A stretch of DNA of 64,000 nt, taken from assembly GCF_949987535.1 (NCBI RefSeq), contig NC_080066.1, positions 89,919,600-89,983,599 on the forward strand. Direction: 5' to 3'. The notes beneath the pieces are model-generated. The model was not told the DNA's origin and did not search any database. It worked only from the letters and a program-made list of their open reading frames with translations. The translations under genes and the position numbers were made by a program. Numbering within the stretch: position 1 is the first letter of the stretch; the number at the start of each line of letters is the position of its first letter. Of this stretch, positions 33,655 through 46,695 are shown in pieces. This DNA comes from Balaenoptera acutorostrata. Its lineage: Eukaryota; Chordata; Mammalia; Artiodactyla; Balaenopteridae.

Positions 33655-36285
33655 AAGTTATAGTGGTGCAAAATCCAAACCAGGATAATAACCTATAACG
33701 CCTCAAAAAATAAAAATTAACTTATGCTTTTGATACCTGATCAACTTTACTCTGCTTCATAGCAAATAATTTGTTCTGAATACAGATATATATTGTTAAG
33801 CAAAAGACTGCATAAAATGTAATCCTTAATCTGAAATCCCACATATAAAACCATATATTTTCTATTGATTTGCAATTTAAAAAAGAAAGATAGATTCACA
33901 TATGCTAGGCTTTAAATACTTTTACAGCTATAATCCTGTGTCTTCTTTACTGAGGAGGTATACCATACTAGCCCAGAATCAGGGTTTTGGGAGGATCAAT
34001 TTTTAAATATGGTTGCCTCTACTATTTCAAAGTCCCTGCTGTAAAAAGAAAGAAATATATAAAGTTTGATGTAAATAAAATGATCTTTAAAAATTAAGCT
34101 ATAATATGTGCTCATTGTAGATGACTTAGAAATATGCATGAGCAAAACCAGAAACAAAAATAAATCCTAAACCACCAGAAACAGCTACCTTTTGAATTTT
34201 TCTAGTGTTATTATTATTATTTTAATTAGATACCTGTGATTCTATGTATCCAAAACTTAAAAACTGGTATTGCATTATTTTATTTTATGTTTTCCTAAGA
34301 TATTCACTTGATTGAAAAACCCACCATACTCTTTACAAAATCTCATTGCAATAAATGTTCATTTGAAAATATTAATAATATACTATCTTTTAAAATATTT
34401 TGCTTAAAATTATTTTGCTTAGAATCTAGAAAGATTACTTAGGAAAACATTATTTTTGCATATAAGGACAAAGTACTCCTTTTTTATTAGAGGTTAGAAA
34501 AATAAATGAAATTCTCCTTAAGATTTAAATAAGGTCAAATAAACTGGTATAAAATACATAATTGCAATAAGTTGAATTTAACATTATTTCAGGCAGGAAA
34601 GACAGATGATGAAATGAACAATGTTGAGATGCTGATCAGCTGAACAGTGAAAATTTAGTTTTTCAAAAGTAGAGTGACTAATGGTTAAAAAAAGAAATAG
34701 AAAAGAGGATTCGACTTATAGCTGTTAAAATCCCTCAGTCATCATACTTAGGATAATTAAGCTTAAAAATGACAGTGAACTCAGGAATTTTTGTAAGATG
34801 CTATGACACATGATATGTATTACTGTATTATATATTATATGTACAATTTCATTATATGAAATTTTATGTACAGTTTTGAAAGTCTACAGTTTCATAGTAT
34901 CTCTAATTTTATTAGTATAGTCAACACATAGCAAAGTAGTTATAATTATAGCATATATTAATGAAAGCATATATTTACTGAATAAGTATGTTTCAGGAAA
35001 AACACAGTCTTATTTCAAGAAAGCATATAGTTTATCTTATAAAATATTTTCTTTTCTGCCAGCCATGTATATCTTTTATAAAACACGTACAATAGCAGTA
35101 ATGAATTAATAGTCCATCCTCATTAGTATCAACAAAAGCTAATTATCAAAGGAATATGAATTAATATAAATTTCTCAGTGAAATTCCAAAGGCTCTTTTA
35201 GCCTAAAAGACTATCCATTTTGTAACTGGACTAGATTTTGTGCTTCTACTGGGTATTGGAGCTATAAACATGAAAAAGAGATTCACATTTCAGAAAGAGG
35301 AAGTCAAAAGAGTCAAATGTAAAGTGCAGGGAGCACTGTTTCAACATAGATGGAATAGGATAGCCTAAACAAGTTGTGGTATGTGGAAGAGAATCTTTTC
35401 ACACATGGATCTACTGATACAAGTAAGCTTCCCTCAAAAAGTGGCTTCCTTCTAGGTATTTCACATGACGTAAATGTTATCATTTTTCCTTTCTTGTCCT
35501 ACAAATCAGCTTTTCTTCCAGAGTTTTCTCTTTTCTGGAGAAGGAAAATCCAGGAGAAGAAATGTTTAATTGTTACAATCATAAAAGTTATGTTCATTTG
35601 CTAAGGCTGCACCAGGGTAAGAGACAAAGCCCTACCTTTTAGCAGTACGTCCACCAACTTCTCTTTCTCTCTGAAGAAATCATATAGGAATGAAAGTGAG
35701 TGGTGTTATTCTGGGGGAAAACCTGAATCCTCTTTAATTCATGAAAGACTCAGTTATTCATAATTATGAGACTTTATTATCAGTAGTACATTACTTGTGA
35801 CACTTTTTTCAGTGTGCCTCAACTCTGAAGGTTGAGACTTTCTGTTAAAAATGATACCATATTATTCCCATTCACTATGATTCATGATCCTCATAGACAT
35901 TTATGGTTTCTCATTGTCCCATGCCTTGCACAACTAATTGTCAAGTCTAGCCAGTTCTTATTCCTTTGCAACGTATTTAGTATCTATCCTTTCATTATCA
36001 TTTCCATTGCCACATCTTAATACAGATTTTTGCTATTTGTCGTCTGGAAAAATCACAAAGTTTTCACGCTGTGACACATTGGGAGCTGAGAATATCTGTA
36101 TGGATATTTTCCATTTTATATTATTGCAGTTGAATATCAATGTATCTCACAATGAGATCACTCTTATTCGGTTACATAAAGATTATGTTTCAATCTGGAC
36201 ACTATATTAAAGGAAAGTAATATAAAAATTGGAATAAATATTATAAAGTTATTGAACAAAACTCAAGATTGATTTCTGATTAAAA
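33655..36285. other. Unassigned AT-rich DNA
   Basis: No gene or named repeat recognised. Short frames (60-90 codons around 35374-36210) lack motifs. Confidence 0.4.
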
Positions 36286-36293
36286 ACAAAACA

Positions 36294-36650
36294 GGGGCTT
36301 CCCTGGTGGCGCAGTGGTTGGGGATCCGCCTGCCGATGCAGGGGACACGGGTTCGGGCCCTGGTCTGGGAGGATCCCGCATGCCTCAGAGCGGCTGAGCC
36401 CGTGTGCCGCGACTGCTGGGCCTGCGCTGTGGAGCCCGCGAGCCACAACTGCTGAGACCCGCATGCCTAGAGCCCTTGCTCCGCGGCGGAGGAGGCTGCC
36501 GCAACGAGAGGCCCTCGCACCGCAACGGGGAGTGGCCCCCTCTCGCCGCAACTGGAGGGGGCCCGCGTGCAGCAATGAAGACCCAACACAGCCAAAAATA
36601 ACAAATAAATAAAATAATTTAAAAAAACAAAACAAAACAAAACAAAAAAA
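36294..36650 (+). mobile_element. CHR-type SINE, plus strand
   Basis: The only plus-strand CHR SINE here. It reads ggggcttccctggtggcgca, then to '...agacccaacacagcc', then an A-rich tail with (AAAAC)n at about 36620-36650. The pol III A box tggcgcagtgg (36307-36317) and B box ggttcgggccc (36350-36360) are well preserved. Any target duplication (aaaacaaaaca-like on the left, 36283-36293) cannot be told apart from the tail. The minus-strand 128-codon frame across it is an artefact of GC-rich SINE sequence. Confidence 0.92.
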
Positions 36651-36879
36651 TTGCTTGAAAAGTAGAAATACCAGTATCCTTAATTAATATATCAAGCATT
36701 CCAATGAAATTTCTAAACCATGTCATATTTACTAAATTCATTACTATGAAATGAGCAGTAATCTAAGAATTAGTAATTAGCATTTGACACATTTCTGAGA
36801 ATTCTGATCAATGCAATCAAATTTAAAACAGAAATAAGTAATTACAAAGAAGTGATAGCTTTTATTACTTATAAATATT

Positions 36880-37400
36880 ACAGATATAAGGAACCTTAAA
36901 ATGATCATGACCTCTGATCATAAAGTCTACCTTAAGAAAATACTACTAAGGAAAAAGGTATCAACGACAATGTTTTTTGAGATTATTTATCTTAAAAATT
37001 TCAAAAAACCTAAATGTTCAGATATAGGGAAATGGTTTGTGAATATGACACATTTATTTTGACTGTGCATTAAACTTAATTCTTGAGGCATTTGTATCAT
37101 TCAAAGGCTGTGCCTTAAGACACTGCTGAAACACAAAGAAGTTTATAATACTTAAGTTTATACTTAAGTATATACTTAAGTAATACTTAAGTTTATAATA
37201 CATAAAATATATAATATTATGGGAGCTATGTAGAGAAAATCAGAGAACAAAATGGAAGGAAAAGGACAGAATCTGAATAGTGATTATCTTTGGACAGTAG
37301 ATTCTTAGTTTCTTTTATTCTTTTTACAAATTTGAAATTTGAAAATTTATTACCATGAGAATACATTATTTTTATAATTAGAAAACATAAAACGAGTGTT
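36880..37400 (+). mobile_element. L1-type LINE 3' end, sense, old (probable)
   Basis: The plus strand resembles an L1M/HAL1 3' end: 'aaaacctaaatgttcagatatagggaaatggtttgtg ... gacacatttattttgactg', then 'tgggagctatgtagagaaaatcag', and a terminal 'tttttacaaatttgaaatttga' segment. It is interrupted by a local tandem repeat at 37142-37202. Diverged and non-coding. Confidence 0.45.
37142..37202. repeat. Short tandem/palindromic 'acttaagt' cluster
   Basis: Repeated acttaagt units with tttata spacers: 'tataatacttaagttta', 'tacttaagtatatactta', 'agtaatacttaagtttat'. Four acttaagt palindromes lie within about 60 bp. Confidence 0.75.
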
Positions 37401-40400
37401 AAATAAATAAATCAGTTTAGAATTCACTTCCCCCAAGAAACCTTCCTTGATTAATCCCACTGGCATTGATCATTGCTTTATACTGTGCCCCAACACTTAA
37501 TGTATACAGTTGGTACCATATTAATTTGCAGGTTTTAAAAAATCAATTTATGAACATAATCATGTTATTTCCACATGTATGTAGTGTAGTCTCCACACAG
37601 AATTATAAACTTGAGAATACGAGGAGCCACAAGTGTACTTCCTACTATATTCTACAATAATTCACGTGATACTTTTCACAGAGTGAATGTTAACTTACTG
37701 AAAACCTGATGAACTATTGGAAATGTAGTAATGTCTGACAAGAGGAATAAACATGAAATCCAATCCAACATTCTCTACAGTCTTCATTGCCACTAAACCC
37801 TAGTTGTTGAATTTTTAAAAATACATACACAAGATTTGAATATTATACTTTGTTAGCTGTATATTATCATTTCAAATCAAAATTATAAAAAGTTTATCCA
37901 ACAATACTGTCCTTGTAAAAATTTTTAAGCTCTCATTTTCTGCCATTGCTACATTTCCTTTGTATTCATATATTTCTTAATTCTTTCTGAGTTTTCATCA
38001 GAATTCATCTAAAGCATTTTAGTGTAAAATTAGATATTAAAGAGAAAATGGGTAACTGCTTCTAGTTTAGGTAGAAGTCATTACCAATGCATTGCCTATT
38101 AACATATATGCACCGTTTCTTTGTGTCCCAGATGTTCAGGCATATGGGAATGAGAAAAATCAATGAATTGGAGCCTCTTGATTCAGTTATGCTAGTGACA
38201 AACAATCTGTATTGCTCACTGATGACTGTTTTACCCTTGACAAAGTGGCTGCAATGGTTACTTGCAGGTGTAGCTACACTTAATTTCTTTTTTCCACTTC
38301 TCATCCCATTGTATTTGTTATTCTGGATTAGAGAAGAAGCTAAGAAACAAGCCACTAACTGCATGCACTCCCTACACTGTTTAGCTAAGAAATACTATTA
38401 GTATTTCCTGTTGAATCCAGGTGAAAAAACATGACACATTAAATGCAATAATTTAGTGAAGATCTGTACTCATTTCAGGGAACAGGGCTTTGATCAATAA
38501 TTGTGAAGAGCTCTTGAAAAAGGATAAGAAAACAGGCTCCTATGAAAGTTATATTTTCCCAGAAGCAAAGGAAAAAATGTAGATGTATAAGTTCAAATAG
38601 TATTTTAAGATTGGGCAATAGTAGATATGGAATTATTGTGAGTGATTGAAATCAGATTGATGTGAAAGTGAACAATGACCCAGAAATTCAGAAAATAATA
38701 AGGAAAATAAGGTAGGTGAATAATGGTTGCAATGCTAATTAAATTATGTTATTATCAGCTAGCTCTATCCAAATTTGGAAGAAGTAGTTAGAGTGTTGAT
38801 GACACTACATTTATTGTACAAGTGACAATATAAAGGCAAATGTTGGGTTATAGTTTAAAAAAAGAAACTAGTGAAAGCAGAGAATGAAAAAGAGAATTGA
38901 ACTTGCCTGGCTTGTTGTTATGAAAATTTTTCTATATCCAGCACATATGCTCAAAAACAAAATATTAGGAATAGAGAGCAAATCTTGGTCATTCTAAATG
39001 TCAGTCAGCTATTAACTCTTTGGCTTTAGGCTATATTTCTACAAGCAAATTTTTGCTAAAACATGTGATTCACTACAAATACTATTTGTTTTTCAAAAAT
39101 GTTTCTAGACCAAAGGTTGAAAGTTTGAGGTACCTATCTCAAACACATCTGAAAAGAGCAGAAAGCTTAGAATGATAAATGGATTACATTAGCAGAGGCA
39201 AATTCTAACAACAAAATGGAAAAGAATGCAAACAGAGAATCACAAAGAGGAACATTTAATTTTAACATTGAGAAAAAACTTTGAACATGAGCTCTATTCA
39301 ATTACACAGTAGTTCAATAAACATAGCAACACACATTTTTCTCAACTGAGATAAAACCTCTCTCATTTGGGTGTAATACCAGGAGAAGGATTAATATTTT
39401 GGAGGCATTGCAATAAATTAAAGCATTTATTGGGTTCTCTTTGCAGTTGCTATGCATTGTTTTTGATATGTGTATGATATGTGTATTTTGGCAAGATTTA
39501 GATGTCTAATGTGAGGCTTGTGTATGATTTTTCAGCAATTGTTGCCAATACATAACTGGGAGAAAAAATGGTCTACTGTCCTGGGTGAGCATGGTCATGT
39601 GGTATTTATGCAAATTAAGGAATTTGGACCATTTATATGTTCAGTTCAATTTAATGAGCATTTATTAACAATGTGCTAATCTTGGGGAGGAGTGAAGATA
39701 AGGGTGGAGGATAGAGATAGATTTAAGTTTGGAAAGCCATACTGCTAACTATAAGGGCTGACAGCACATACAAGTCAGAAAGACAAAGAATTTATTGGAA
39801 TGCAAGGAAAATTTCTTGGAAAATTTGCATCAATTTTGATTGGTACTTAGGGAGAGAGGTTATTCTAGGAAGAAGAGGTAGCAAGGCACAGAGTAATTTC
39901 CTTCTTGCACAATATCAGGGAATCCTACAGTTTTATCAGCAGAAGCTACTTTTAATTTCTTTGCATCCTTGAGATCATCTGGGAGGATGGTGGTGGTAAG
40001 TAAGGCTGCTGCTGAGTGAAGACTTTGGCAGAGAAAGGAATTATCCATTCCAATAGCGTATAATTATGCTACCTTCCCATTTGAAATGGGAATGATATTA
40101 ACTCCAGGTCAGGTTTTCCATGGGTTGAATCCTGCTTCTCCTGGCCTCTTACAGCTCCAGGTAGACACCTGTATACTCAACTACCTTCAGTATTAAGCTA
40201 GTCCCTGCCAAAGGCTGGATGTGTTTGAGAAAACTGAACCAGACTTCAGGCAGATCTGGAAATAGGATTGCTGCTTTAAGTCCAGTATCAAAGTTCACAA
40301 TGAATCATAGATTTCTGATGAACCAATTCTAGTGGATTTTCCCATTAGTTATAATTAATTTTGCCTTGATTACATATCAATACAATTCCCCTGCTGGATT

Positions 40401-42125
40401 TACATTACTGTCCCAAATGTTTTTGACTGATATGCTGATTAAGTTGCCTAGTGCCTTTTGGTTACATATTACAGTAGCTGGAGTCTGCCCTAAAATAAAA
40501 TCACTTACATGGCCATGCTTGTCTGATACTATCTCTACATATCAAATAAATGTTTCAGTATCAGTACCAGCTCAGTTCAAGCTTGAATTTGTTTTGCTTT
40601 GGGTGACAGATCTGTAACTAAGTTGAATTCACCTTTCCTCAGTCTGGTTCAATGCTATCTTCTTTCTCTTACAGTTATCAAGATGCCAGTTTTCCTTGAG
40701 GCTAAGACTGTTAGTATCACAATTGAAAACCTCATAAACTATATCTTAGTTGCCCCTTTCATAATATTCTTCGTTATGAAAAAATACATTCTAAACATTA
40801 TTCCCATTCTAAGAACCTCAGCTGTGTCTTTGCAACAAAAATGAAGTGGAAACTTGCCAAGTGCTGTGGTAGAAAAAGAAGGCAACATCATTGCTCTGAA
40901 TTATTCATAAAATCACAAAATTTAGGGACAAACACTAAACTAGAAAGCATTACTCAGTGCCCTGAAACTGAGATTTTCTCTAGTTTCTCATGTAATTTGA
41001 AATGTACTGCAATTCACATTCTTACTATTATAAATGTATGGATGGTTCTCTTTTAGTGAAAAGCACCCAATAGAATTATTAGACAAATAAGATGAGTTTT
41101 TCTCCTCTTCCCATCTCTGAAAGCAATTTTCACACTGACATGTCTACAAATGTGTGTTTTAATAGACCTAATCTCTCCATGATGCCATTTTCCCCCTGAA
41201 TACCAGAATATATATTTATTCCTCTAGAATGATTTAGCTCTTACGTGCTGAGTACTATTTCCCTGGAGTTGCATTGCCCAAAGTAATGTGGACATTTTTC
41301 TCATTTTAACTCTCACCTCATATGGTCCCTTGGTTTGCAACATTTTGCAGCTGTTTTTATTTCTTTTCCTCTCCTTGGAAATTCTTTGCAAAGTCAGGAG
41401 AAAAGGTGTTGATGTTTTTTCCTTATTCAGAAATTATGGTGGATGAAAAAATCTGATTAGGTGACTCCATTGCAGCCTGTCCCAACTTTTTACTAAGATA
41501 AACATGAAGGAACTGAAAAGGTGAGAGAACTCAGGCCATTGAAAATTTAGAATGTAAGACTACAACATGCCACAATTTGAGGAAAAGCATCAATAATTTA
41601 GTGAGAGGCGTGGTGAATTTGTGAAAAGCAGAAATTAGAAGCAAAAATGCCTTGACTTCTTTTTCGTGACAAAGAAAATACATCCTGAAAATAAGTAGGA
41701 AAACTCTTTTATTTCACTCATAATTGTTTCTATGCCAGTTGGAAAACTGTATACATATATTTCTCTATTCTTTAAGTGCTGGTGTTGACATAGGAGAGGA
41801 ACTTTCCCTCTTCACTAGTCCTCTAACCTCCATTTTACTGTACTCCACATTACTATATCAAGTAAAATCAAAACATTTGAACTGGAATAGACTGCTGACT
41901 CTCTAACCAGGATCTTGATCTAAGATGTAACAGAAGGAAAAGGATTATGCTTGCACCTGAGAAATGAATGTAAGGACTGTGAAGAAACCCTGGAGAGTCT
42001 GAAAGTCTTTGAGCCTAATGTCTAGAAGAAATGGCAGCTGGAGGCTGATGACCTCTCATCACCTTTACTATTTCTCACCTAACAATATTGCAATAAGCAC
42101 CTAACTGGTCTCTCTGCTTCTAGCT
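37401..42125. other. Long unassigned stretch
   Basis: AT-rich, no gene supported. Opposing frames of 100 and 104 codons at 38062-38401, and a chain of plus frames at 40366-41056 (71-83 codons), are unrecognised. Just upstream of one of these (40675) lies a good polypyrimidine-AG acceptor-like sequence. Confidence 0.4.
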
Positions 42126-42129
42126 TTGC

Positions 42130-42620
42130 ACTACAGTCTCTACTCCTTAAAATAGGTAGAATAATCCTTTTAAAATATAAGGCAGATCATTTCACTCTTC
42201 TGCTTAAAAAAACTCTTCTGCTTTCAATGGCTTCCCATTTTATCCAGAATAAAATTCAAGGTTCTTGCCAAGCCTACAAATGCCTATAGGGTCCTGTCCC
42301 TCAGCTATCTCTCTGACAAAATCACCAGCCTCCCCACTGATCATCCTGTCAGTCACACCAGTGTCCTCGGTGTTATTTTGAAACAAGCCAAGCATGATTT
42401 CACTTCAGAGTCTTTATCCTTACTGTTTTCTCTGTATGTCTTACTGGATGCCTTGGGCATTCCACGTGATTTACCTCCTTACTCCCCAGTTCTTTGCTGA
42501 TATGCCATTTTAATACAAAAATATTTACTAACTAAAATTGTACTCATTCTTAATTCCTCTTCTTTTTGATATCCTTGCAGCATTTACCACTACTATTTAC
42601 TAGTTTATTTGTCCTTTCCC
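42130..42620 (-). mobile_element. L2 LINE 3' region, antisense
   Basis: Antisense L2 layout: 'ataatccttttaaaatataaggcagatcatttcactcttctgctt', 'caatggcttcccattttatccagaataaaattcaag', 'gcctatagggtcctgtccc', 'gacaaaatcaccagcctccccactgatc'. The order matches the relic at 10680-11390. Confidence 0.7.
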
Positions 42621-44321
42621 ACTAAAATGTAAGTTCAATACAATTTTTTTGTAGTGGTAAGAAACACATAGCATGAAATCTATCCTCTTAACAATTTTTA
42701 AGTGTACAGAACAGTATTGTCAACTATATGTCAACTATATGCACATTATTTTACAGCAGACCTCTAAAACTTTTTCATCTTCTTAAGTAAAACTCATTGA
42801 AAAGCAACTCCCCATTTCTCACTCCTGCCTTCCCCTGGCAAATTTCATTTACTTTCTGCTTCTATGAGTTTGACTAACTTCGATACCTCATATAAGTTGA
42901 ATTGTGTAGAGTATGAAAGGATTTCCTTTGTCTGAATATTACTCCATTGTACAAATATAGCATATTTTCTTTATCCACTTCTGTCAATGGACATTTACGT
43001 TGTTTCTACCTCTTGGCTATTGTGAATAATGCTGCAATGAACATGGCAGTGTGAATATCTCTTTGAGATCCTATTTTCAATACTTGTGGTTACAGTTTTC
43101 CATATTCTCATTAACATTTGTTATTTTCTGTTTTTCTGATAATGGTCATCCTCATAGGTGTGATATAAAATCTCATTGTGGTTTTGATTTGCATTTCTCT
43201 GATGATTAGCGATGTTGAGCATCTTTTCATATATCTATGGCCATTTGCAAGTCTTCTCTGGGAAGATGTCTATTCAAGTTCTTTGTCTATGTTTAATTGT
43301 GTTATTTTTTTAAATTGAGTTGTAGGAGTTCTTTATATATTTTGGATATTAACCCCTTATCATATATGTGGTTTGCAAATTTTTTCTCAGTCTACCTTTT
43401 CACTTTGTTGATTGTTTATTTTTTGTTATACAGTAGCTTTTTATTTTGATATGTTATAGTAACATTTGTCTTTTTTTTTTGTTGCCTGTACTTTTGATGT
43501 CATATCCAGAAATCTTTGTCAAGATCAATATTATGGAGCTTTTCATTTGTTTTCATCTAGGTGTTTTATAGTTTCAGTTCCTATGTTTAGGTCTTCAATC
43601 CATTTTGAATTGATTTTTGTGTATGATGTAAGATGTGTCCCATTTTTTTTTTTTTTTGCATGTGAATATACAGTTTTCACAAACACTATTTGTTGAAAAA
43701 ACTATCCTTTCTCCATTGTGTAGTCTTGGCACCCTCATTGAAGATCAGTTGACCATATATGAATGGGTTTATGTCTGAGCTCTCTATTCAGTTCCTTTGG
43801 TCTATATGTCTGTTTTTATGCAGCTAACGTACTTCTTTGATTACTGTAGTTTTGTAATATGTTCTCAAGTCAGTAAGTATGAGGCCCCCAGATTTGTTCT
43901 TTCTCAGGAATAGTTTGACTATTTAGGGTCCTTTGTGGTTCCATATGAATTTTATGATGAGTTTTTCTATTTCTGCAATAAATGCCATTGGAGTTTTGAT
44001 AGGGTTTGCATTGAATCTATAGATTGATTTAAATAGTATAGACATTTTAATGATAGTAAGTCTTCCAATCCATGAAATGGGATGTCATTTCATTTATTTG
44101 TTTCTTCTTTAATTTCTTTCAGCAGTGTTTTATGGTTTTCATTGTACAGATCTTTCACCTCCTTGGTTAAGTTTATTATTGTGTTCTTTTTGATGCTACT
44201 GTAAATGAAATCATTTTCTTAATTATCTTTTCAGATCATTCATTGTTAGTGTATAGAATTACAACTGGTTTTTGTATGTTGATTTTCTATTGTGTGACTT
44301 TGCTGAACTTGTTTGTTAGTT

Positions 44322-44528
44322 TTAACTTTTTTGTGGAATCTCAGAGTTTTCTACATATAAGATTATGTCATCTGCAAACAAAGATATTTTTACCTCTCCC
44401 TTTCTGATTTGGATGCCTTTTATTCCTTTTTCTTGCCCAATTGCACGGGCTAGGACTTTCAGTACTATGAGGAAGAGAAGTGGTGAGAGTGGGCATCCTT
44501 GTTTAGTTCCTGATTGTAGAGAAAACAT
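44322..44528 (-). pseudogene. L1 ORF2 reverse-transcriptase core remnant
   Basis: A 68-residue fragment of the L1 ORF2 reverse transcriptase, which copies L1 RNA at the cut target. It includes the primer-grip-side [13 protein letters not shown] segment and the catalytic Asp pair in FADD (about residues 51-54). It starts and ends at stops far short of the roughly 1,270-residue parent protein. Non-functional relic. Confidence 0.85.
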
Positions 44529-44933
44529 TTTTAGTTTTTCCTGTTAGTATGATGTTACCTATTTGCTTTTTGTATATAGCAAATTAAATTTATTATTTTG
44601 AGGTAATTTCCTTCTATTCCTACATTTTTTTAAGTTTTTTTTTTTTAATCATGAAAGGGTCTTGAATTTTATGAAATGCTTTTCCTGTGTCTTTTGAGAT
44701 GGTCATCTGATTTTTATCCTTTATTCTATTATTGTGGTGTATCACACTGATTTATTTTCACATGTTAGACCATTCTACAGCTTAAGGAAAAATCCTCCTT
44801 AGTTATGGCATATGATCCTTTTAATGTGCTGTCAAATTCAGTTTGCTAGTATTTTGTTGAGGATTTTACGTCTATATCCATCAGGTATATTGGCCTTTAG
44901 TTTTATTTTCTTGTAGGATCTTTTACTTTGGTT

Positions 44934-45200
44934 TCAGGGTAATGCTTGCCTCATAAAATAAGCTTGGAAGTGTTTGCTCCTCTTCAGTTTTTTTGGAAAG
45001 AGATTGAGGAGAAATATCATTGATTCTTCTTTAAATATTTCACAGATTTCTGCAGTGAAACCATCTGGTTCTAGGGTTTTCTTTGTTGGGAGGTTTTGGA
45101 TTACTGATTCAATCTCCTTATTAGTTATAGGTCTGTTAAGATGTTTTGTTTCTTTTTGGTTCAGTTTTGGTAGGTGATATGCTTCTAGGAATTTATCCAT
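44934..45200 (-). pseudogene. L1 ORF2 remnant upstream of RT core
   Basis: An 88-residue L1 ORF2 fragment with KLNQKETKHLNRPITNKEIE and a degraded PDGFTAEI motif (parent family: [12 protein letters not shown]), the start of the reverse-transcriptase domain. Isolated by frameshifts from the RT core fragment at 44322-44528. Confidence 0.8.
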
Positions 45201-46408
45201 TTCTTCTATTCAGTTTTTTGGTGTGTAATTGTTCATAGCAGCCTCATAACTTTTTATTTTTATTTTTATTCTTGTGGCATTAGTTGTAATGCCTTATCTT
45301 TCATTTGCAATTTCATTTCTAGTTGAGTCTTCTCTCTTTTGTTCTTAGTCTACCTGAAAGTTTGTTAATTATGTTGATCTTTTAGGAAAACATACTCTTT
45401 GTTTTCTTTGTTCTATTCTCTATTTCCTTTATTTCTTCTCTAATCTTTATTATATCCTTCTTTTTGCTAACATAGGCTTAGTTTGTTTTTGTTTCCTACT
45501 TACTTGAAGTGTAAACTTAGATTGTTTATTTGAGAGCTCTTTCTTTTATAATTTAGGTATTTATCACTATCAACTTACCTCTTAGTACTGCTTTTGCTGC
45601 ATCCCATAGACTTTGGAATACTGTTTTCATTTTCATTTTTCTCAGTATACTTTCTAATTTCCCTTTTGATTTCTTCTTTGATCCATTTAATGTTCAGGAC
45701 TTTGTTGTTTATTTTCCATATATCAGTGAGTTTTCTAGTTTTCCTACTGCTGCTGAGTTTTAGTATCATTCCATTGTGGTTGGAAAAGTTCTTGTTGTAC
45801 TTTGAATATTCTTAAATTTGTTAAGACTTGTTTTGTGACCTAAAATGTGATCTATCCTGGAGGATGTTCCCTGGACACTTGAAAGAATGTGTATTCTGCA
45901 GCTGTTAGGTGGAATGTTCTGTGTATGTCTGTTAGGTTCTATATGTCTATTATAGTATTGTTCATGTCCTTTGCTTCCTTATTTTTCTAAATGCTCTATA
46001 CATTTTGAAAGTGGGTTTTTGAAATCTCGTATTATTACTGTGCTGCTGTCTGTCTCCCTTCTGTTCTGCCAAGGTTTCTGTAATATATTTGAGTGTACTA
46101 ATTTTGGGTACATATATATTTATAATCTTTATATCTTCCTGGTTAATTGACCCTTTTATATTACATAATGTTCTTCTTTGTGTCTTGTGACAGTTCTTAG
46201 CTTAAAGTCTATTTTGTCTGATAAATATGATTACCCCTGCTGTCTTTTGGTTACCATTTGCATAGAATATCTTTTCCATCTTTCTCCTTTCAGCCTATGT
46301 GTGTCCTTAAACCTATAATGAGTCCCTTGTCGACAGCACATAGTTGGATTTTTTTTTTCATTCATTATTCTTTGTTTTTTAATTGGGGAGTTCATTCCAT
46401 TTACTTTT

Positions 46409-46695
46409 TTCTTTTTTTAATTAATTTATTTATGGCTGTGTTGGGTCTTCGTTTCTGTGTGAGGGCTTTCTATAGTTGTGGCAAGTGGGGGCCACTCTTC
46501 ATCGCGGTGCGCGGGCCTCTCATTATCGCGGCCTCTCTTGTTGCGGAGCACAGGCCCCAGACGCGCAGGCTCAGCAGTTGTGGCTCACGGGCCCAGTTGC
46601 TCCGTGGCATGTGGGATCCTCCCAGACCAGGGCTCGAACCCGTGTCCCCTGCACCGGCAGGCAAACTCTCAACCACTGCGCCACCAGGGAAGCCC
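46409..46695 (-). mobile_element. CHR-type SINE (compact form) inside the ancient L1, minus strand
   Basis: Minus-strand head 'gggcttccctggtggcgcagtgg', an A box matching the consensus, B-box region 'cgggttcgagccctggtc', and a tail seen as 'tctttttttaattaatttatttatgg'. 12-bp target duplication ccatttactttt at 46397-46408 and 46696-46707. It lies near the ORF2 start of the host L1. The long plus frame 46258-46908 (216 codons) is chance read-through of L1-SINE-L1 and is not a gene. Confidence 0.93.

Larger units (their letters stand above)
42632..46396 (-). mobile_element. Ancient near-full-length L1, antisense (3' UTR and ORF2)
   Basis: Begins with an antisense L1 3' end ('tttttttgtagtggtaagaaacacatagcatg'), then 3' UTR, then ORF2. 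A minus-strand frame at 44322-44528 holds the reverse-transcriptase core with [14 protein letters not shown] and an intact FADD catalytic motif ([12 protein letters not shown]). A frame at 44934-45200 holds the region before it (ITNKEIESVIQNLPTKK, then PDGFTAE). Frames are broken in between, so the enzyme is dead. The element continues past a SINE into ORF1 and the 5' UTR. Confidence 0.92.

Noticed and set aside
36294..36370. tRNA-like sequence with A and B boxes
   Set aside because: It is the tRNA-derived head of a CHR SINE, not a tRNA gene. The remainder does not fold as a cloverleaf with the right arms.
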